NCBI RefSeq assembly: GCF_900141815.1 | Contig: NZ_FQYR01000010.1 | Location: 1 to 64,000 of the forward strand | DNA: 64,000 nt | Origin: Rubritalea squalenifaciens DSM 18772 | GTDB lineage: Bacteria; Verrucomicrobiota; Verrucomicrobiia; Verrucomicrobiales; Akkermansiaceae | Reading direction: 5' to 3' | Part shown: piece after piece, positions 26,935-35,263 of the stretch | How the letters are laid out: every line of letters begins with the position of its first letter | How positions within the stretch are numbered: the stretch's first letter is position 1 | Notes under the pieces: generated by a model | The model's input: the letters and a program-made list of their open reading frames with translations, nothing else | Told to the model about the DNA's origin: nothing | The model's database searches: none | Made by a program: the position numbers and the translations under genes

Positions 26935-28143
26935 ATGAAGGAGACTCTGGAGGAGCTGGAACAGTGGGGAACCGAGGTGATTTTCGGGCGCGCGAAGGGA
27001 TTTCGCGCGACGCTGATGCGCATCGTTCTGCGTTTGTTCTCTTTTCTCTACAGGGGCATCATTTTGATGCGACTGCGTTTATTCCGCAAAGGGTGGAAGG
27101 ATCAGGCCCATCTGGGGACGCTGGTGGTGAGTATTGGTAATATCACGGTGGGAGGTACTGGGAAGACTCCGGTGGTGGAGTTGTTTGCGCGTACGCTGCG
27201 TGACCGTGGGCGCAAGGTGGCTATCCTGAGTCGTGGTTATAAGAGTAAAAAGCTGGAGGAAGTGCAGGAATGGCCGCGCCGGGCCACAGGCGAGCCGGTG
27301 CATGAGGATGAGATGCCCAAGGTGGTGAGTGCTGGGCGAGGACTGGAGCTGGATGTGCAGTATGCGGGTGATGAACCCTACATGCTGGCGAAAAATCTGG
27401 ATGAGGTGGCTGTGGTGGTGGACAAGGACAGGGTCAAGGGAGGGCGCTTCGCTATCGAGGAGCTGGAGTGTGATACCCTCTTGCTGGATGATGGACTGCA
27501 ATTTCTCAAATTAGGCCACTCGATTGATGTGGTGCTGGTGGATTTCAATGCTCCTTTCGGCACGGGTGCCATGTTGCCACGTGGAACCCTGCGTGAACCG
27601 CCCAAGAATCTTTGCCGTGCGGACTATATTTTCATTACCAAGTGTAAACAGGCGGGTAATTACGAGCTGATCGACAAGATTCGCAAGCACAACCCGGTGG
27701 CGGAGATCATCGAGTGCACTCACGGCCCGATCCATCTGGAGAATGTCTTCACGGGTGAGGTGGAGCCGCTGGAGTTTCTCGAAGGCAAGTACGTGGCTGC
27801 GATCAGCGGGATCGCGGTACCTCAGAGTTTCGAGGATAAGCTGACCGGTCTGGGAGCCAACGTGCTGTTTCACCGAACCTTTGCTGACCACCATACCTTT
27901 ACCAAGAAGGATATCGATAGTTTCATGCGTCGCTGTGTGCGCCGTGATGCGGATATCATTGTGACCACGGAGAAGGATGCGGTGCGTTTCCCGAGACCGG
28001 AAGAGCTGGATGTGGAGGTTTACTTCCTGCGTATCGAAGTGGATATCCTCAGCGGCGAGGAGGTCTGGGAAAGTCTGGTGGATCGTATTTGCGGTGTGAA
28101 AAAGCCGGTCGATCCTCTGCTCTTGTACGAGAGGGTGAGCTAA
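26935..28143 (+). CDS. lpxK: Tetraacyldisaccharide 4'-kinase
   Basis: 402 residues from ATG 26935 ([20 protein letters not shown]); an upstream GTG in the same frame lacks support. LpxK phosphorylates lipid A disaccharide to give lipid IVA at the inner membrane. An N-terminal amphipathic/hydrophobic segment ([20 protein letters not shown]) precedes the Walker A region [14 protein letters not shown] (66-79) and the [12 protein letters not shown] block with the catalytic Asp residues. [15 protein letters not shown] lies near the C-terminus. It is somewhat longer than E. coli LpxK (328). It shows the organism makes lipid A. Confidence 0.95.
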   Translation: MKETLEELEQWGTEVIFGRAKGFRATLMRIVLRLFSFLYRGIILMRLRLFRKGWKDQAHLGTLVVSIGNITVGGTGKTPVVELFARTLRDRGRKVAILSRGYKSKKLEEVQEWPRRATGEPVHEDEMPKVVSAGRGLELDVQYAGDEPYMLAKNLDEVAVVVDKDRVKGGRFAIEELECDTLLLDDGLQFLKLGHSIDVVLVDFNAPFGTGAMLPRGTLREPPKNLCRADYIFITKCKQAGNYELIDKIRKHNPVAEIIECTHGPIHLENVFTGEVEPLEFLEGKYVAAISGIAVPQSFEDKLTGLGANVLFHRTFADHHTFTKKDIDSFMRRCVRRDADIIVTTEKDAVRFPRPEELDVEVYFLRIEVDILSGEEVWESLVDRICGVKKPVDPLLLYERVS

Positions 28144-28172
28144 ACGGCTGATTTTCAGGTCGGGAAAATTTT

Positions 28173-28236
28173 TTCCGACTTTTTTAGGAAAGCTTGTTAA
28201 GATTCTGGATGATCTGGCTATGTGCCAGTACCTCCG
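28173..28236 (+). promoter_or_regulatory. Conserved promoter/leader of sigma-FecR module 1
   Basis: TTCCGACTTTTTTAGGAAAG, then TTGTTAAGATT (28194-28204), then a GGAT and TGGCTATGTGCCA. The same elements in the same order occur before module 2 (31255-31318), with TTGTTAAGATT at 43 and 42 bp from the two sigma start codons. A TGGC/GCCA mini-hairpin is retained in both. Likely the shared promoter and 5' leader of both modules. Confidence 0.6.
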
Positions 28237-28785
28237 ATGAAGAATCGTCCGCACAGCTCTCTACACACCTCCGCAGAATTTGTCTGTCTTCTGACAGAGC
28301 ATCAGTCTGCCCTGTGGGCGTATATCATCACGCTGATGCCAGGAAGCCCGGATGTGGCGGATGTCCTGCAGAAGACCAATCTGGTGCTCTGGACCAAGCA
28401 GGAGGAATTTTCTCTGGGAACGAACTTCAAGGCTTGGGCCTTCCAGATCGCGCGCTTTCAGGTGCTCGCCCATCTGAAGAAAAACAAGCGTCTCAGCTGG
28501 ATGGTGTTTGAGGAGGATCTGCTTGATACGGTGGCCGAGGAGTCGGGTGCCGCTCTGGATGCATCCACGGGCAAGTTGTCCTATCTCGATAGCTGTATGC
28601 AGCAGCTTTCTGCTGAGGATCAACAGTTATTGAGGTACCGTTATCAGTCTGAATCCAATCTGGCCGAGTATGCCGCGAAAAGTGGGCGTAGTGTGTCTTC
28701 TCTCTCGGTGACCTTACACCGCCTGCGTGTGGCGCTGCGGAATTGTATCAATCGTAAGATTGAGGAAGAAGGGAGGTTGGCATGA
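28237..28785 (+). CDS. ECF-type RNA polymerase sigma factor, module 1
   Basis: 182 residues from ATG 28237 (MKNRPHSSLHTSAEFVCLLT), the start supported by alignment with the module 2 leader. Region 2 is around residues 10-80 (QSALWAYIITLMPGSPDVAD, FKAWAFQIARFQVLAHLKKN). Region 4 is at about 110-170 (LRYRYQSESNLAEYAAKSGR, SVSSLSVTLHRLRVALRNCI). It is of the verrucomicrobial/planctomycete ECF type that directly precedes a FecR-LamG anti-sigma gene. Its stop overlaps the next start (ATGA), so the two are translationally coupled. Confidence 0.92.
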   Translation: MKNRPHSSLHTSAEFVCLLTEHQSALWAYIITLMPGSPDVADVLQKTNLVLWTKQEEFSLGTNFKAWAFQIARFQVLAHLKKNKRLSWMVFEEDLLDTVAEESGAALDASTGKLSYLDSCMQQLSAEDQQLLRYRYQSESNLAEYAAKSGRSVSSLSVTLHRLRVALRNCINRKIEEEGRLA

Positions 28786-30368
28786 GTATGGAGATCCACC
28801 AGCTCATTCATAAGATGTTTGATGGGGTTATTACCCCGGAGGAGTTTGCCCAGCTGCAGGCTGAAATGAAGAGGGATCCCGCCGTGCGTGAACTCTACTA
28901 TGAGTATGCGGCCATGGAGCAGCGTTTGCAGTTCCGTCTCGGGAGGCATGCCGCCCAGGCGGGCGTGGCCGGCTTGTCTGAGTTGCGCCTCATTCGCCAG
29001 CGCAAGCGCACGATCAAGGTGGCCTCCTTGACTGCCTTGGCGGCATCGATCCTTTTAGCTATCGGTCTGAGCCTTCTTTTTATCAAGGATACTCCGCAAC
29101 AGCTTGAGTATGCCTATGCACCGGGAACCAAGTATGAGCTGACCCATGCAGAGGGTACCGGGGAGGTAGATGGACCGCTGATGAAAATGGGCTCCCGCAT
29201 GGTAGTGACCCAGGGGACGGTGGAGTTAAAGTTTGAATCTGGGGTGAGGGCGGTGATTTCAGCGCCTGCGGACATGACTTTATTAAGTGGATCGGTGCTG
29301 CAGATGCCAGAAGGCCGTGCGTGGTTTGATGTCCCGAGGGAGGCAATCGGGTTCAAGGTGTTGACGAAGGAGGTTGAGGTGGTGGATCTGGGGACGACCT
29401 TTGGGGTGGTCTCTGATCCCTCAGCGGGAGACGAGGTACATGTATTCCAAGGGAAGGTGAGAGTCAGTACTCTGGCGGGAGAGAAAGCTATACAGGAGTT
29501 GAGTGTTGGTGAGGCTGTGTTGGCCAATCCTCGAGGGAAGCTCAGTAAAATTGAGGATCAAGAAGGATCCTTTCTTACTGAGCTTCCCCAGGCCCTGCCT
29601 CATGTGCATTTCAGTTTTGATCAGGAAGGGGAATTCATGTCTGATGATACGCTCACTGGTGTGGATGATTTGAGTTACCAGTGCCACGGTGCGCGGCCTC
29701 AGCTAAGAGAGGGGGTGTTCGGAAAGGCGCTCCAGCTCAATGGTCAGGATAATTTCCTAGAGACCAATTGGCGTGGAGTCATGGGGGATAAGCCACGCAG
29801 TGTGTTGTTCTGGATCAGAATGCCTGAAGCTCGGAAGGGCAGGGATGTGGAGCAAGGCTCCCATACGATCGTGGGTTGGGGGATGCAACGGAGTGGATCC
29901 ACCATGGAGAACAAGTTTAACAACAAGTGGACCATCCATTTGGACTATTCTCCCAATCGCTATCCCATGCTGAATATCAGTTTCGGGGGCTTCTGGTATT
30001 ACTTTCCGGGGGTCGTGCTGGATGATGATCAGTGGCACCACGTGGCGGTGATCTACACGGGAGAATCGGATGAAAAAGGTCTCCCCGTGCTGAAGCTGTA
30101 CCTCGATGGGGTGGCGGTGCCGATCACGGATTCGAATGTGACGAGCTGGGAAAAACTTCTGGATGCTCAGGGCAGGGTGATGGTGAAGACCTTGGAGAAA
30201 AGCCCCATGAGTGTAGGGGCCCGATTATCCAGAGAAGCGGATGAGAGCTACCATCAGGAAGGGTTCCTAAGGGCGGGTATCGACGAATTGTATGTCGTCG
30301 AAGGGGTGGTGGACGAGGAGACGGTGCTTTCCTTGATGAAGCAAAACACTTTTCCAAAACGGAAATAG
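28782..30368 (+). CDS. FecR-like anti-sigma factor with LamG ectodomain, module 1
   Basis: 528 residues with GGGAGG 5 bp before ATG 28782. Cytosolic N-terminus (about 1-75) with IHQLIHKMFDGVITPEEFAQ, the anti-sigma region; a membrane helix at about 85-105 (AASILLAIGLSLLF); and a FecR domain at about 130-245 (VTQGTVELKFESGVRAVISA, KEVEVVDLGTTFGVVSDPSA, DEVHVFQGKVRV). A LamG/concanavalin-like domain fills about 265-520 (LQLNGQDNFLETNW, WTIHLDYSPNRYP, DDDQWHHVAVIYTG). The LamG part lies in the periplasm and probably senses a glycan or surface component, releasing the sigma factor encoded just upstream. It is paralogous to 31864-33468 throughout. Confidence 0.9.
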   Translation: MSMEIHQLIHKMFDGVITPEEFAQLQAEMKRDPAVRELYYEYAAMEQRLQFRLGRHAAQAGVAGLSELRLIRQRKRTIKVASLTALAASILLAIGLSLLFIKDTPQQLEYAYAPGTKYELTHAEGTGEVDGPLMKMGSRMVVTQGTVELKFESGVRAVISAPADMTLLSGSVLQMPEGRAWFDVPREAIGFKVLTKEVEVVDLGTTFGVVSDPSAGDEVHVFQGKVRVSTLAGEKAIQELSVGEAVLANPRGKLSKIEDQEGSFLTELPQALPHVHFSFDQEGEFMSDDTLTGVDDLSYQCHGARPQLREGVFGKALQLNGQDNFLETNWRGVMGDKPRSVLFWIRMPEARKGRDVEQGSHTIVGWGMQRSGSTMENKFNNKWTIHLDYSPNRYPMLNISFGGFWYYFPGVVLDDDQWHHVAVIYTGESDEKGLPVLKLYLDGVAVPITDSNVTSWEKLLDAQGRVMVKTLEKSPMSVGARLSREADESYHQEGFLRAGIDELYVVEGVVDEETVLSLMKQNTFPKRK

Positions 30369-30418
30369 CAGTGCGGTGCTGAGTAGGTGCCGAGCTGTAT
30401 CTTAACACATAAACACAG

Positions 30419-31171
30419 ATGAAAAAACACACGCAATGGATGGCTGTACTGGCAGCGGCTGGGCTAAGCACAGGCTTGGCTCAAGCGACTGTCATCAGCC
30501 TTAACATGACAGATGGCGGTGGTGGTGCTGGTACAGCCAGTGCAGGAAATACCACAGGTGCCGTGCTCTCCGGCTACTGGAACACTATTGGTAAGAACGG
30601 TAATGCCCTCTCTGGTACAGATGCTGGGAGTTTGACCGATGACAGCGGTGCTCTCTCCGGTGTCTCCTTTGTGCAGTCTGCTGCACAGGGTGGTTACTGG
30701 AGTTCAGCTTCTGGCTTCTCTGGCACCATCGGGGATAACGTGATGACTAACTTCGCGGACTCCTCCGGTAACTATACTTATACCTTCAGCAATCTGAATG
30801 CCGGGGTAGGTGCGGTCTATGATGTCTATATCTACAGTGCCCGCGGCTTTTCCAATACCGGGGTGACTCAGTTCGACGTGAATGGTGAGACTCTCTACCT
30901 GACGAATGAAAGCATGACAGGTGATTTCACAGAGAGTGGTTTCGCGACTCAAGGTGAAGCAGAGGCCAATCTGAACTCAGGTAACTATGTTCGTTTCCGC
31001 AATGTCTCCCTGGATACTTTGCAAATTGGCATCACAGGTCTGACTGATAGCACCAATGGCGGTACCTTGGCAGCGGTGAATGCGGTCCAGATCGTGGCGG
31101 TTCCTGAGCCATCTTCCACAGCTCTACTCGGTTTGGCGGGTGTGGCTTTGCTGCTGCGCAAGCGCCGCTAG
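30419..31171 (+). CDS. PEP-CTERM protein, module 1
   Basis: 250 residues. Signal peptide MKKHTQWMAVLAAAGLSTGL to AQA; a Gly/Ser/Thr-rich beta domain (ISLNMTDGGGGAGTASAGNT, FSNLNAGVGAVYDVYIYSAR); and a C-terminal anchor VPEPSSTALLGLAGVALLLR ending KRR. It begins 50 bp after the FecR gene and ends in a terminator, so it is the output gene of the module. A likely surface or exopolysaccharide-associated protein. Confidence 0.88.
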   Translation: MKKHTQWMAVLAAAGLSTGLAQATVISLNMTDGGGGAGTASAGNTTGAVLSGYWNTIGKNGNALSGTDAGSLTDDSGALSGVSFVQSAAQGGYWSSASGFSGTIGDNVMTNFADSSGNYTYTFSNLNAGVGAVYDVYIYSARGFSNTGVTQFDVNGETLYLTNESMTGDFTESGFATQGEAEANLNSGNYVRFRNVSLDTLQIGITGLTDSTNGGTLAAVNAVQIVAVPEPSSTALLGLAGVALLLRKRR

Positions 31172-31205
31172 GGCATCCCCATCTCACTCATAATACTTGG
31201 ATTAT

Positions 31206-31238
31206 CCCGTTCGTTTTGGTCGACGAGCGGGATTTTTT
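31206..31238 (+). terminator. Rho-independent terminator after module 1
   Basis: Imperfect stem CCCGTTCGT (31206-31214) / ACGAGCGGG (31223-31231) followed by ATTTTTTT. It separates the two duplicated sigma-FecR modules. Confidence 0.8.
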
Positions 31239-31254
31239 TGTGCGCTGGAATAAA

Positions 31255-31318
31255 TTTCCGACTTTTTAAAGGGAATTTGTTAAGATTTCGGATGTGTGGC
31301 TGTTTGCCAATATCCTAA
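31255..31318 (+). promoter_or_regulatory. Conserved promoter/leader of sigma-FecR module 2
   Basis: TTTCCGACTTTTTAAAGGGA, then TTGTTAAGATT (31277-31287), then CGGAT and TGGCTGTTTGCCA. It matches the module 1 leader in order, spacing and the TGGC/GCCA dyad. Its survival while the genes diverged to about half-identical residues suggests function. Confidence 0.6.
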
Positions 31319-31867
31319 ATGTTTCAGCGTAAGTCCAAGTCTCCTCAACCCTCTGCTGAGTTCGTCTGTCTACTGACCGAGTATCAGGCGGATTTGTGGG
31401 CGTATATTATTGCCCAACTTCCCGGCTGTCAGGATGTTGCAGATATTTTGCAGAAGACGAACCTGGCGCTCTGGACCAAGCAGGATCAGTTCGAGCTGGG
31501 CACGAATTTCAAGGCCTGGGCTTTCCGGGTGGCTCGCTTTGAAGTGCTGGCCTACCTGAAGAAGAGCAAGCGCGGGAGCTGGCTGGTCTTTCGTGAGGAA
31601 CTGGCCGAGACGATTGCCTCGGAATCGGCGGATGAGATGGACTCTTCCATGGAGAGGCTGCCCTATCTGGATGCCTGCATGCAGCAGCTCAGGCCTGAGG
31701 ATCAGCAGTTGCTGAAGCATCGTTATCAAGCGAATGCGCCTCTCGAGGACTACGCCCAGAAGACCGGGCGCAGTGTCTCTTCCTTGTCAGTGACTTTGTA
31801 TCGGCTGCGTGCAGCCTTGAGAAGTTGCATCAAGGAAAAGCTGCAGGAAGAAAGGGGGAATGCATGA
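31319..31867 (+). CDS. ECF-type RNA polymerase sigma factor, module 2
   Basis: 182 residues from ATG 31319 (MFQRKSKSPQPSAEFVCLLT), same length as the module 1 paralogue and alignable end to end: QADLWAYIIAQLPGCQDVAD, NLALWTKQDQF, FKAWAFRVARFEVLAYLKKS, QQLLKHRYQANAPLEDYAQK, SVSSLSVTLYRLRAALRSCI. Region 4 recognition residues differ little, so the two sigmas could recognise overlapping promoters. The stop overlaps the next ATG (ATGA). Confidence 0.92.
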   Translation: MFQRKSKSPQPSAEFVCLLTEYQADLWAYIIAQLPGCQDVADILQKTNLALWTKQDQFELGTNFKAWAFRVARFEVLAYLKKSKRGSWLVFREELAETIASESADEMDSSMERLPYLDACMQQLRPEDQQLLKHRYQANAPLEDYAQKTGRSVSSLSVTLYRLRAALRSCIKEKLQEERGNA

Positions 31868-33468
31868 GTAAGGAAGTGCATGTCCTAGTCCAGAAGCTGG
31901 TGGACGGCGATATTTCTCCGCAGGAGTTTGATTTCTTGCAGGATCAGATGGAGGCAGATCCGTCTGTGCGGGAGCTTTATTATGATTATGTGTCGTTGGA
32001 GCAGGGCTTGCAATTTCGCTTGGCGAGAAAAGCGCAGCAGTCTGGTCTGGCTGGGTTGGCCGAGCTGAGATTGCGTCAGCAGCGCAAGCTCATGCTCAAG
32101 GTGGCCACTATTTCCTCTTTGGCCGCTGCGGTGTTGATCGCCATCGGTTTGAGTCTCTTTTTCATCGAGCCTGAAGGCGAAGGCTTGCAGTATGCCAGCT
32201 CACCGGGGACTCAGTTCAAGTTGGTTCATCCTGAGGATGCCGGGGAAATCCCAAATGGCCAGATGGTGGTGGGTTCACGGATGGAGGTGAGTCAGGGGGT
32301 GGTCGAGTTCCAGCTGGATACTGGTGTGCGGGCGGTGATTTCAGGTCCGGCGGATATTAGTCTGCTGTCCAAGAACCGCCTGTTCATGAAGTCAGGAAGC
32401 GGGTGGTTTGATGTGCCGGAGAAAGCGCATGGTTTCACGGTGCAGACCAGTGAATTTGAGGTGGTCGATCTGGGGACCAAGTTTGGAATCATTGCTGATC
32501 TGGCGGCGGAGGACCAGGTGCACGTTTTCCAAGGCAAGGTGCGCGTGCATGCTCTCCAAGGTAAGAAGCAGCAACGAGAGTTGACTGAAGGAAATGCCCT
32601 CAGGGTGTATCCTGCAGGCGATCTTGAAGCCACTGGGCCAGAGAGTGATTATTTCCTTACCCAATTACCGACTGAATTGCCTCATCTGCATTTCACCTTC
32701 GAGCATGCTGATGATTTGTTAGGGGTAGAGTCGCTGACCAGCCAGAAGGAGTTCAGCTATCAGTACCAGGGCGATCAAGCGGATTTTGAGAGTGGCCGCT
32801 TTGGAAACGCGCTGCGCTTGAACGGAATTAACAATTACCTGGAAACGAACTGGCCAGGGATTCTGGGAGATCAGCCGCGCACGGTGGCTTTCTGGATTAA
32901 GATGCCCAAAAAGCGCATTAGTAAGGAGGAGAAGCATATCTCCGACACGATCGTGGGCTGGGGAATGCAGCGAGATCAGAATGAATTTGAGATGAACTTC
33001 AACAGCAAGTGGACGATCCATCTCGATTACTCCTCTTACAGGCGCCCTAGCTTGAATGTGAGCTTCGGAGCTTTCTGGTACTATGTGCCTGATGCCGAGC
33101 TGGACGACAACCAATGGCACCATGTTGCAGTTACCTACTCCGGTCTCGTCACTGAGGACGGTAAGCCCTTCGTGCGCGTCTATGTAGATGGCGCCGAAAT
33201 GAGGCTGAAGGTGAAAGCTGATCGAGAAACGGTCAGGGATTCGGCGGGCAATGTCGCCGTGAGAACCTTGGAGAAAACACCTCTCGTCGTGGGTGCCACC
33301 CTTTCGAGCGACCCGATGCAAGACACGATCCAGGGTCAGTACCTTGGGGCGCTGATTGATGAGCTCTACATCATCCAAGGTGAAATCGACGAGGCGACCG
33401 TGCATTCGTTGATGGAAAAGAACCGGATTTCGACTCCTCCCTCCGTGGTTGGGGAGGATGGTCAATGA
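31864..33468 (+). CDS. FecR-like anti-sigma factor with LamG ectodomain, module 2
   Basis: 534 residues from ATG 31864 (MSKEVHVLVQKLVDGDISPQ), overlapping the sigma stop by 4 bp; AAAGGGGG lies upstream. Same architecture as 28782-30368: cytosolic anti-sigma part; membrane helix at about 85-107 (AAVLIAIGLSLFFI); FecR domain (VSQGVVEFQLDTGVRAVISG, SEFEVVDLGTKFGIIADLAA, DQVHVFQGKVRVHAL); LamG domain (LRLNGINNYLETNW, WTIHLDYSSYRRPSLNVSF, DDNQWHHVAVTYSG). A C-terminal tail SVVGEDGQ is extra. The LamG parts differ more than the FecR parts, which would fit different ligands. Confidence 0.9.
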   Translation: MSKEVHVLVQKLVDGDISPQEFDFLQDQMEADPSVRELYYDYVSLEQGLQFRLARKAQQSGLAGLAELRLRQQRKLMLKVATISSLAAAVLIAIGLSLFFIEPEGEGLQYASSPGTQFKLVHPEDAGEIPNGQMVVGSRMEVSQGVVEFQLDTGVRAVISGPADISLLSKNRLFMKSGSGWFDVPEKAHGFTVQTSEFEVVDLGTKFGIIADLAAEDQVHVFQGKVRVHALQGKKQQRELTEGNALRVYPAGDLEATGPESDYFLTQLPTELPHLHFTFEHADDLLGVESLTSQKEFSYQYQGDQADFESGRFGNALRLNGINNYLETNWPGILGDQPRTVAFWIKMPKKRISKEEKHISDTIVGWGMQRDQNEFEMNFNSKWTIHLDYSSYRRPSLNVSFGAFWYYVPDAELDDNQWHHVAVTYSGLVTEDGKPFVRVYVDGAEMRLKVKADRETVRDSAGNVAVRTLEKTPLVVGATLSSDPMQDTIQGQYLGALIDELYIIQGEIDEATVHSLMEKNRISTPPSVVGEDGQ

Positions 33469-33541
33469 ACCAAGGGGTAGCAAGTTTGCATGCTGAACTT
33501 CAAAGCCCCCAGAAACCACGACAACACAACACACAATAATA

Positions 33542-34261
33542 ATGAAAAACACAATGCTCCTTACTGTTGGCTCGCTTCTCGCGGCGTCGGCAATACACGT
33601 ATCGGCTGCAGTTATCGTACAAGATGACTTCAGTGGTGATTCCGCAACAGACCTTAATGGCACCGCCGCGGATGTGGGCGGTACCTGGACTGCAGATACA
33701 GTCTACCCTTGGAAAGCAGACGGTTCCTATGATAGCACCGCCTTCAATGATAAAAGTGCTTTTATCGCTCTCTCTGGCTCATTGGAAACAGGCACCATTT
33801 ATACCCTGACGGCGACGGTAGGTAGTCACACCGATTCTTTCTTTTATCTTGGTCTGCATGATGCAGCTCCTTCTACTTCTTCCCGCCTTCAAGCTCAGGA
33901 TAATGGTATTCAAATGGAGTGGGACGCTATCGGCGACACTGCAGCGAACCTGCACATCAATGCTGGGACATCAGAGTCACGCCCTTTGACAGGAGCTTAC
34001 AACAATACACTGTCCATGGTGATCAACACAGGGTCAGATCTAACAACTGCGAATGTGGATTTCTATTCCGGAGCGAGCTTGGTTGGTAGCGTTACTTATG
34101 ACGTGACTGACCTTAACCATCTCGTGATGGGATGGGAAGGTGGCAATGGAGCTGTAGATATCGACTCTGTAACTTTCTCCTCACAGGCAGTTCCTGAGCC
34201 GTCCAGCACCGCTCTTATCGGTCTTGCAGGCATCGGATTCATTCTGCGCAGACGCCGTTAA
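33542..34261 (+). CDS. PEP-CTERM protein, module 2 first
   Basis: 239 residues: signal peptide MKNTMLLTVGSLLAASAIHV to SAA; a jelly-roll-like middle (DDFSGDSATDLNGTAADVGG, YLGLHDAAPSTSSRLQAQDN); tail VPEPSSTALIGLAGIGF with four C-terminal Arg after ILRRR-type spacing. It follows the module 2 FecR gene by 73 bp, in the same position as 30419-31171 in module 1, and is probably its regulated output. Confidence 0.87.
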   Translation: MKNTMLLTVGSLLAASAIHVSAAVIVQDDFSGDSATDLNGTAADVGGTWTADTVYPWKADGSYDSTAFNDKSAFIALSGSLETGTIYTLTATVGSHTDSFFYLGLHDAAPSTSSRLQAQDNGIQMEWDAIGDTAANLHINAGTSESRPLTGAYNNTLSMVINTGSDLTTANVDFYSGASLVGSVTYDVTDLNHLVMGWEGGNGAVDIDSVTFSSQAVPEPSSTALIGLAGIGFILRRRR

Positions 34262-34279
34262 TTTACACGCAAGTGCCCG

Positions 34280-34309
34280 TCCTCCGGAGTTCGTGAGAAC
34301 TTTGGAGGA
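34280..34309 (+). other. Intergenic hairpin between two PEP-CTERM genes
   Basis: TCCTCC (34280-34285) pairs with GGAGGA (34304-34309), with an inner AGTTC/GAACT stem. There is no T-run after it, so it may be a processing or stabilising structure that sets the ratio of the two genes, or a weak terminator. Confidence 0.4.
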
Positions 34310-34331
34310 TTGGGGCTAAGCATTTCAAGTT

Positions 34332-35171
34332 ATGTGGAAAGCAACTAACAAACTCTCCCTCGCTGCTTGCATCGCTTCCGCTGGGGCCCTGACAGTGACT
34401 GGTTATTCAGCAACCCTGACTTGGGATGCTGGCGGTTCTGATGGTATTTGGCAGACTGCCGGTAACTGGGACAGTGATACGGTGCCGGCTACCAATGATG
34501 ATGTGATCATCAATAATGGTGATACTGTCACCTACTCTCCAGGCGATGACCTGAAGGTTGAGGGTGGCGGAAGTGTGACCGTAAGCGGTGGCTCTACCCT
34601 CACTCAAAGCACCTCTCACTGGGCTCAAGTCAATGGCGGTCAGTTTACCCTCAATAATTCTGCACTGAATTTCACCCATGCGAACAACAAGCTGGTGCTT
34701 GGTCTGACCACTTCCAGTTCAGCGACGTTCGTGGCTACTAACAGTACTGTCAGTCTCGCAGGTGAACTCTGGCTGGGCCATAACAATAATACTGGAAACC
34801 AGGTGATCAGCATGGATCTCACCAACTCATCCATCGATGCCAATGGTGTCGTGGGGATTTGGTTCTGGGATACCGATGCATCAGGTAATGATTTTACGCT
34901 GAATATCAATGGTGGTGGGACCACGATCGAAGGTCGTGTGGGCCGCCGCAATTCAGTGAGTGGTCAGGAGAACGATGTTTCCTGGGAGACTCTCTGGAAC
35001 GAAGGTATTCTTACCTATATTGGAAGTAATGACGGTGAGTTCGCCGACTACTTCATCACCAGTGGCACGCCTGGAACCACAGGTTACGTGCTTACCTCTG
35101 TGCCTGAGCCATCCAGTACCGCTCTGATCGGCCTTGCTGGTGTTGGTTTCATCTTGCGCAGACGTCGCTAG
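34332..35171 (+). CDS. PEP-CTERM protein with autotransporter-type G8/strand repeats, module 2 second
   Basis: 279 residues. Signal peptide MWKATNKLSLAACIASAGAL to GYSA. The mature part opens TLTWDAGGSDGIWQTAGNWD followed by VPATNDDVIINNGDTVTYSP, a segment common at the start of beta-helix autotransporter-like and PEP-CTERM proteins. Repeated Asn/Thr/Ser-rich strands suggest a short beta-helix. Tail VPEPSSTALIGLAGVGF plus Arg-rich end. Last gene before a strong bidirectional terminator. Confidence 0.87.
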   Translation: MWKATNKLSLAACIASAGALTVTGYSATLTWDAGGSDGIWQTAGNWDSDTVPATNDDVIINNGDTVTYSPGDDLKVEGGGSVTVSGGSTLTQSTSHWAQVNGGQFTLNNSALNFTHANNKLVLGLTTSSSATFVATNSTVSLAGELWLGHNNNTGNQVISMDLTNSSIDANGVVGIWFWDTDASGNDFTLNINGGGTTIEGRVGRRNSVSGQENDVSWETLWNEGILTYIGSNDGEFADYFITSGTPGTTGYVLTSVPEPSSTALIGLAGVGFILRRRR

Positions 35172-35204
35172 ATCGGTTTTTGCCGTTTGTGTTACGCGGC
35201 TCAA

Positions 35205-35247
35205 TAAAAAATCCCGCTCGTTGTCATGTGGCGAGCGGGATTTCTTG
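35205..35247. terminator. Bidirectional terminator
   Basis: Perfect 10-bp stem ATCCCGCTCG (35211-35220) / CGAGCGGGAT (35232-35241), flanked by AATAAAAA on the left and TTCTTGTTTT on the right. It serves the rightward PEP-CTERM gene and the leftward gene ending at 35264. Confidence 0.85.
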
Positions 35248-35263
35248 TTTTATGGAGATTGGA

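Noticed and set aside
34332..35171. Autotransporter with a translocation barrel
   Set aside because: The start resembles autotransporter passenger repeats, but the protein ends in a PEP-CTERM anchor and is far too short for a C-terminal beta-barrel.
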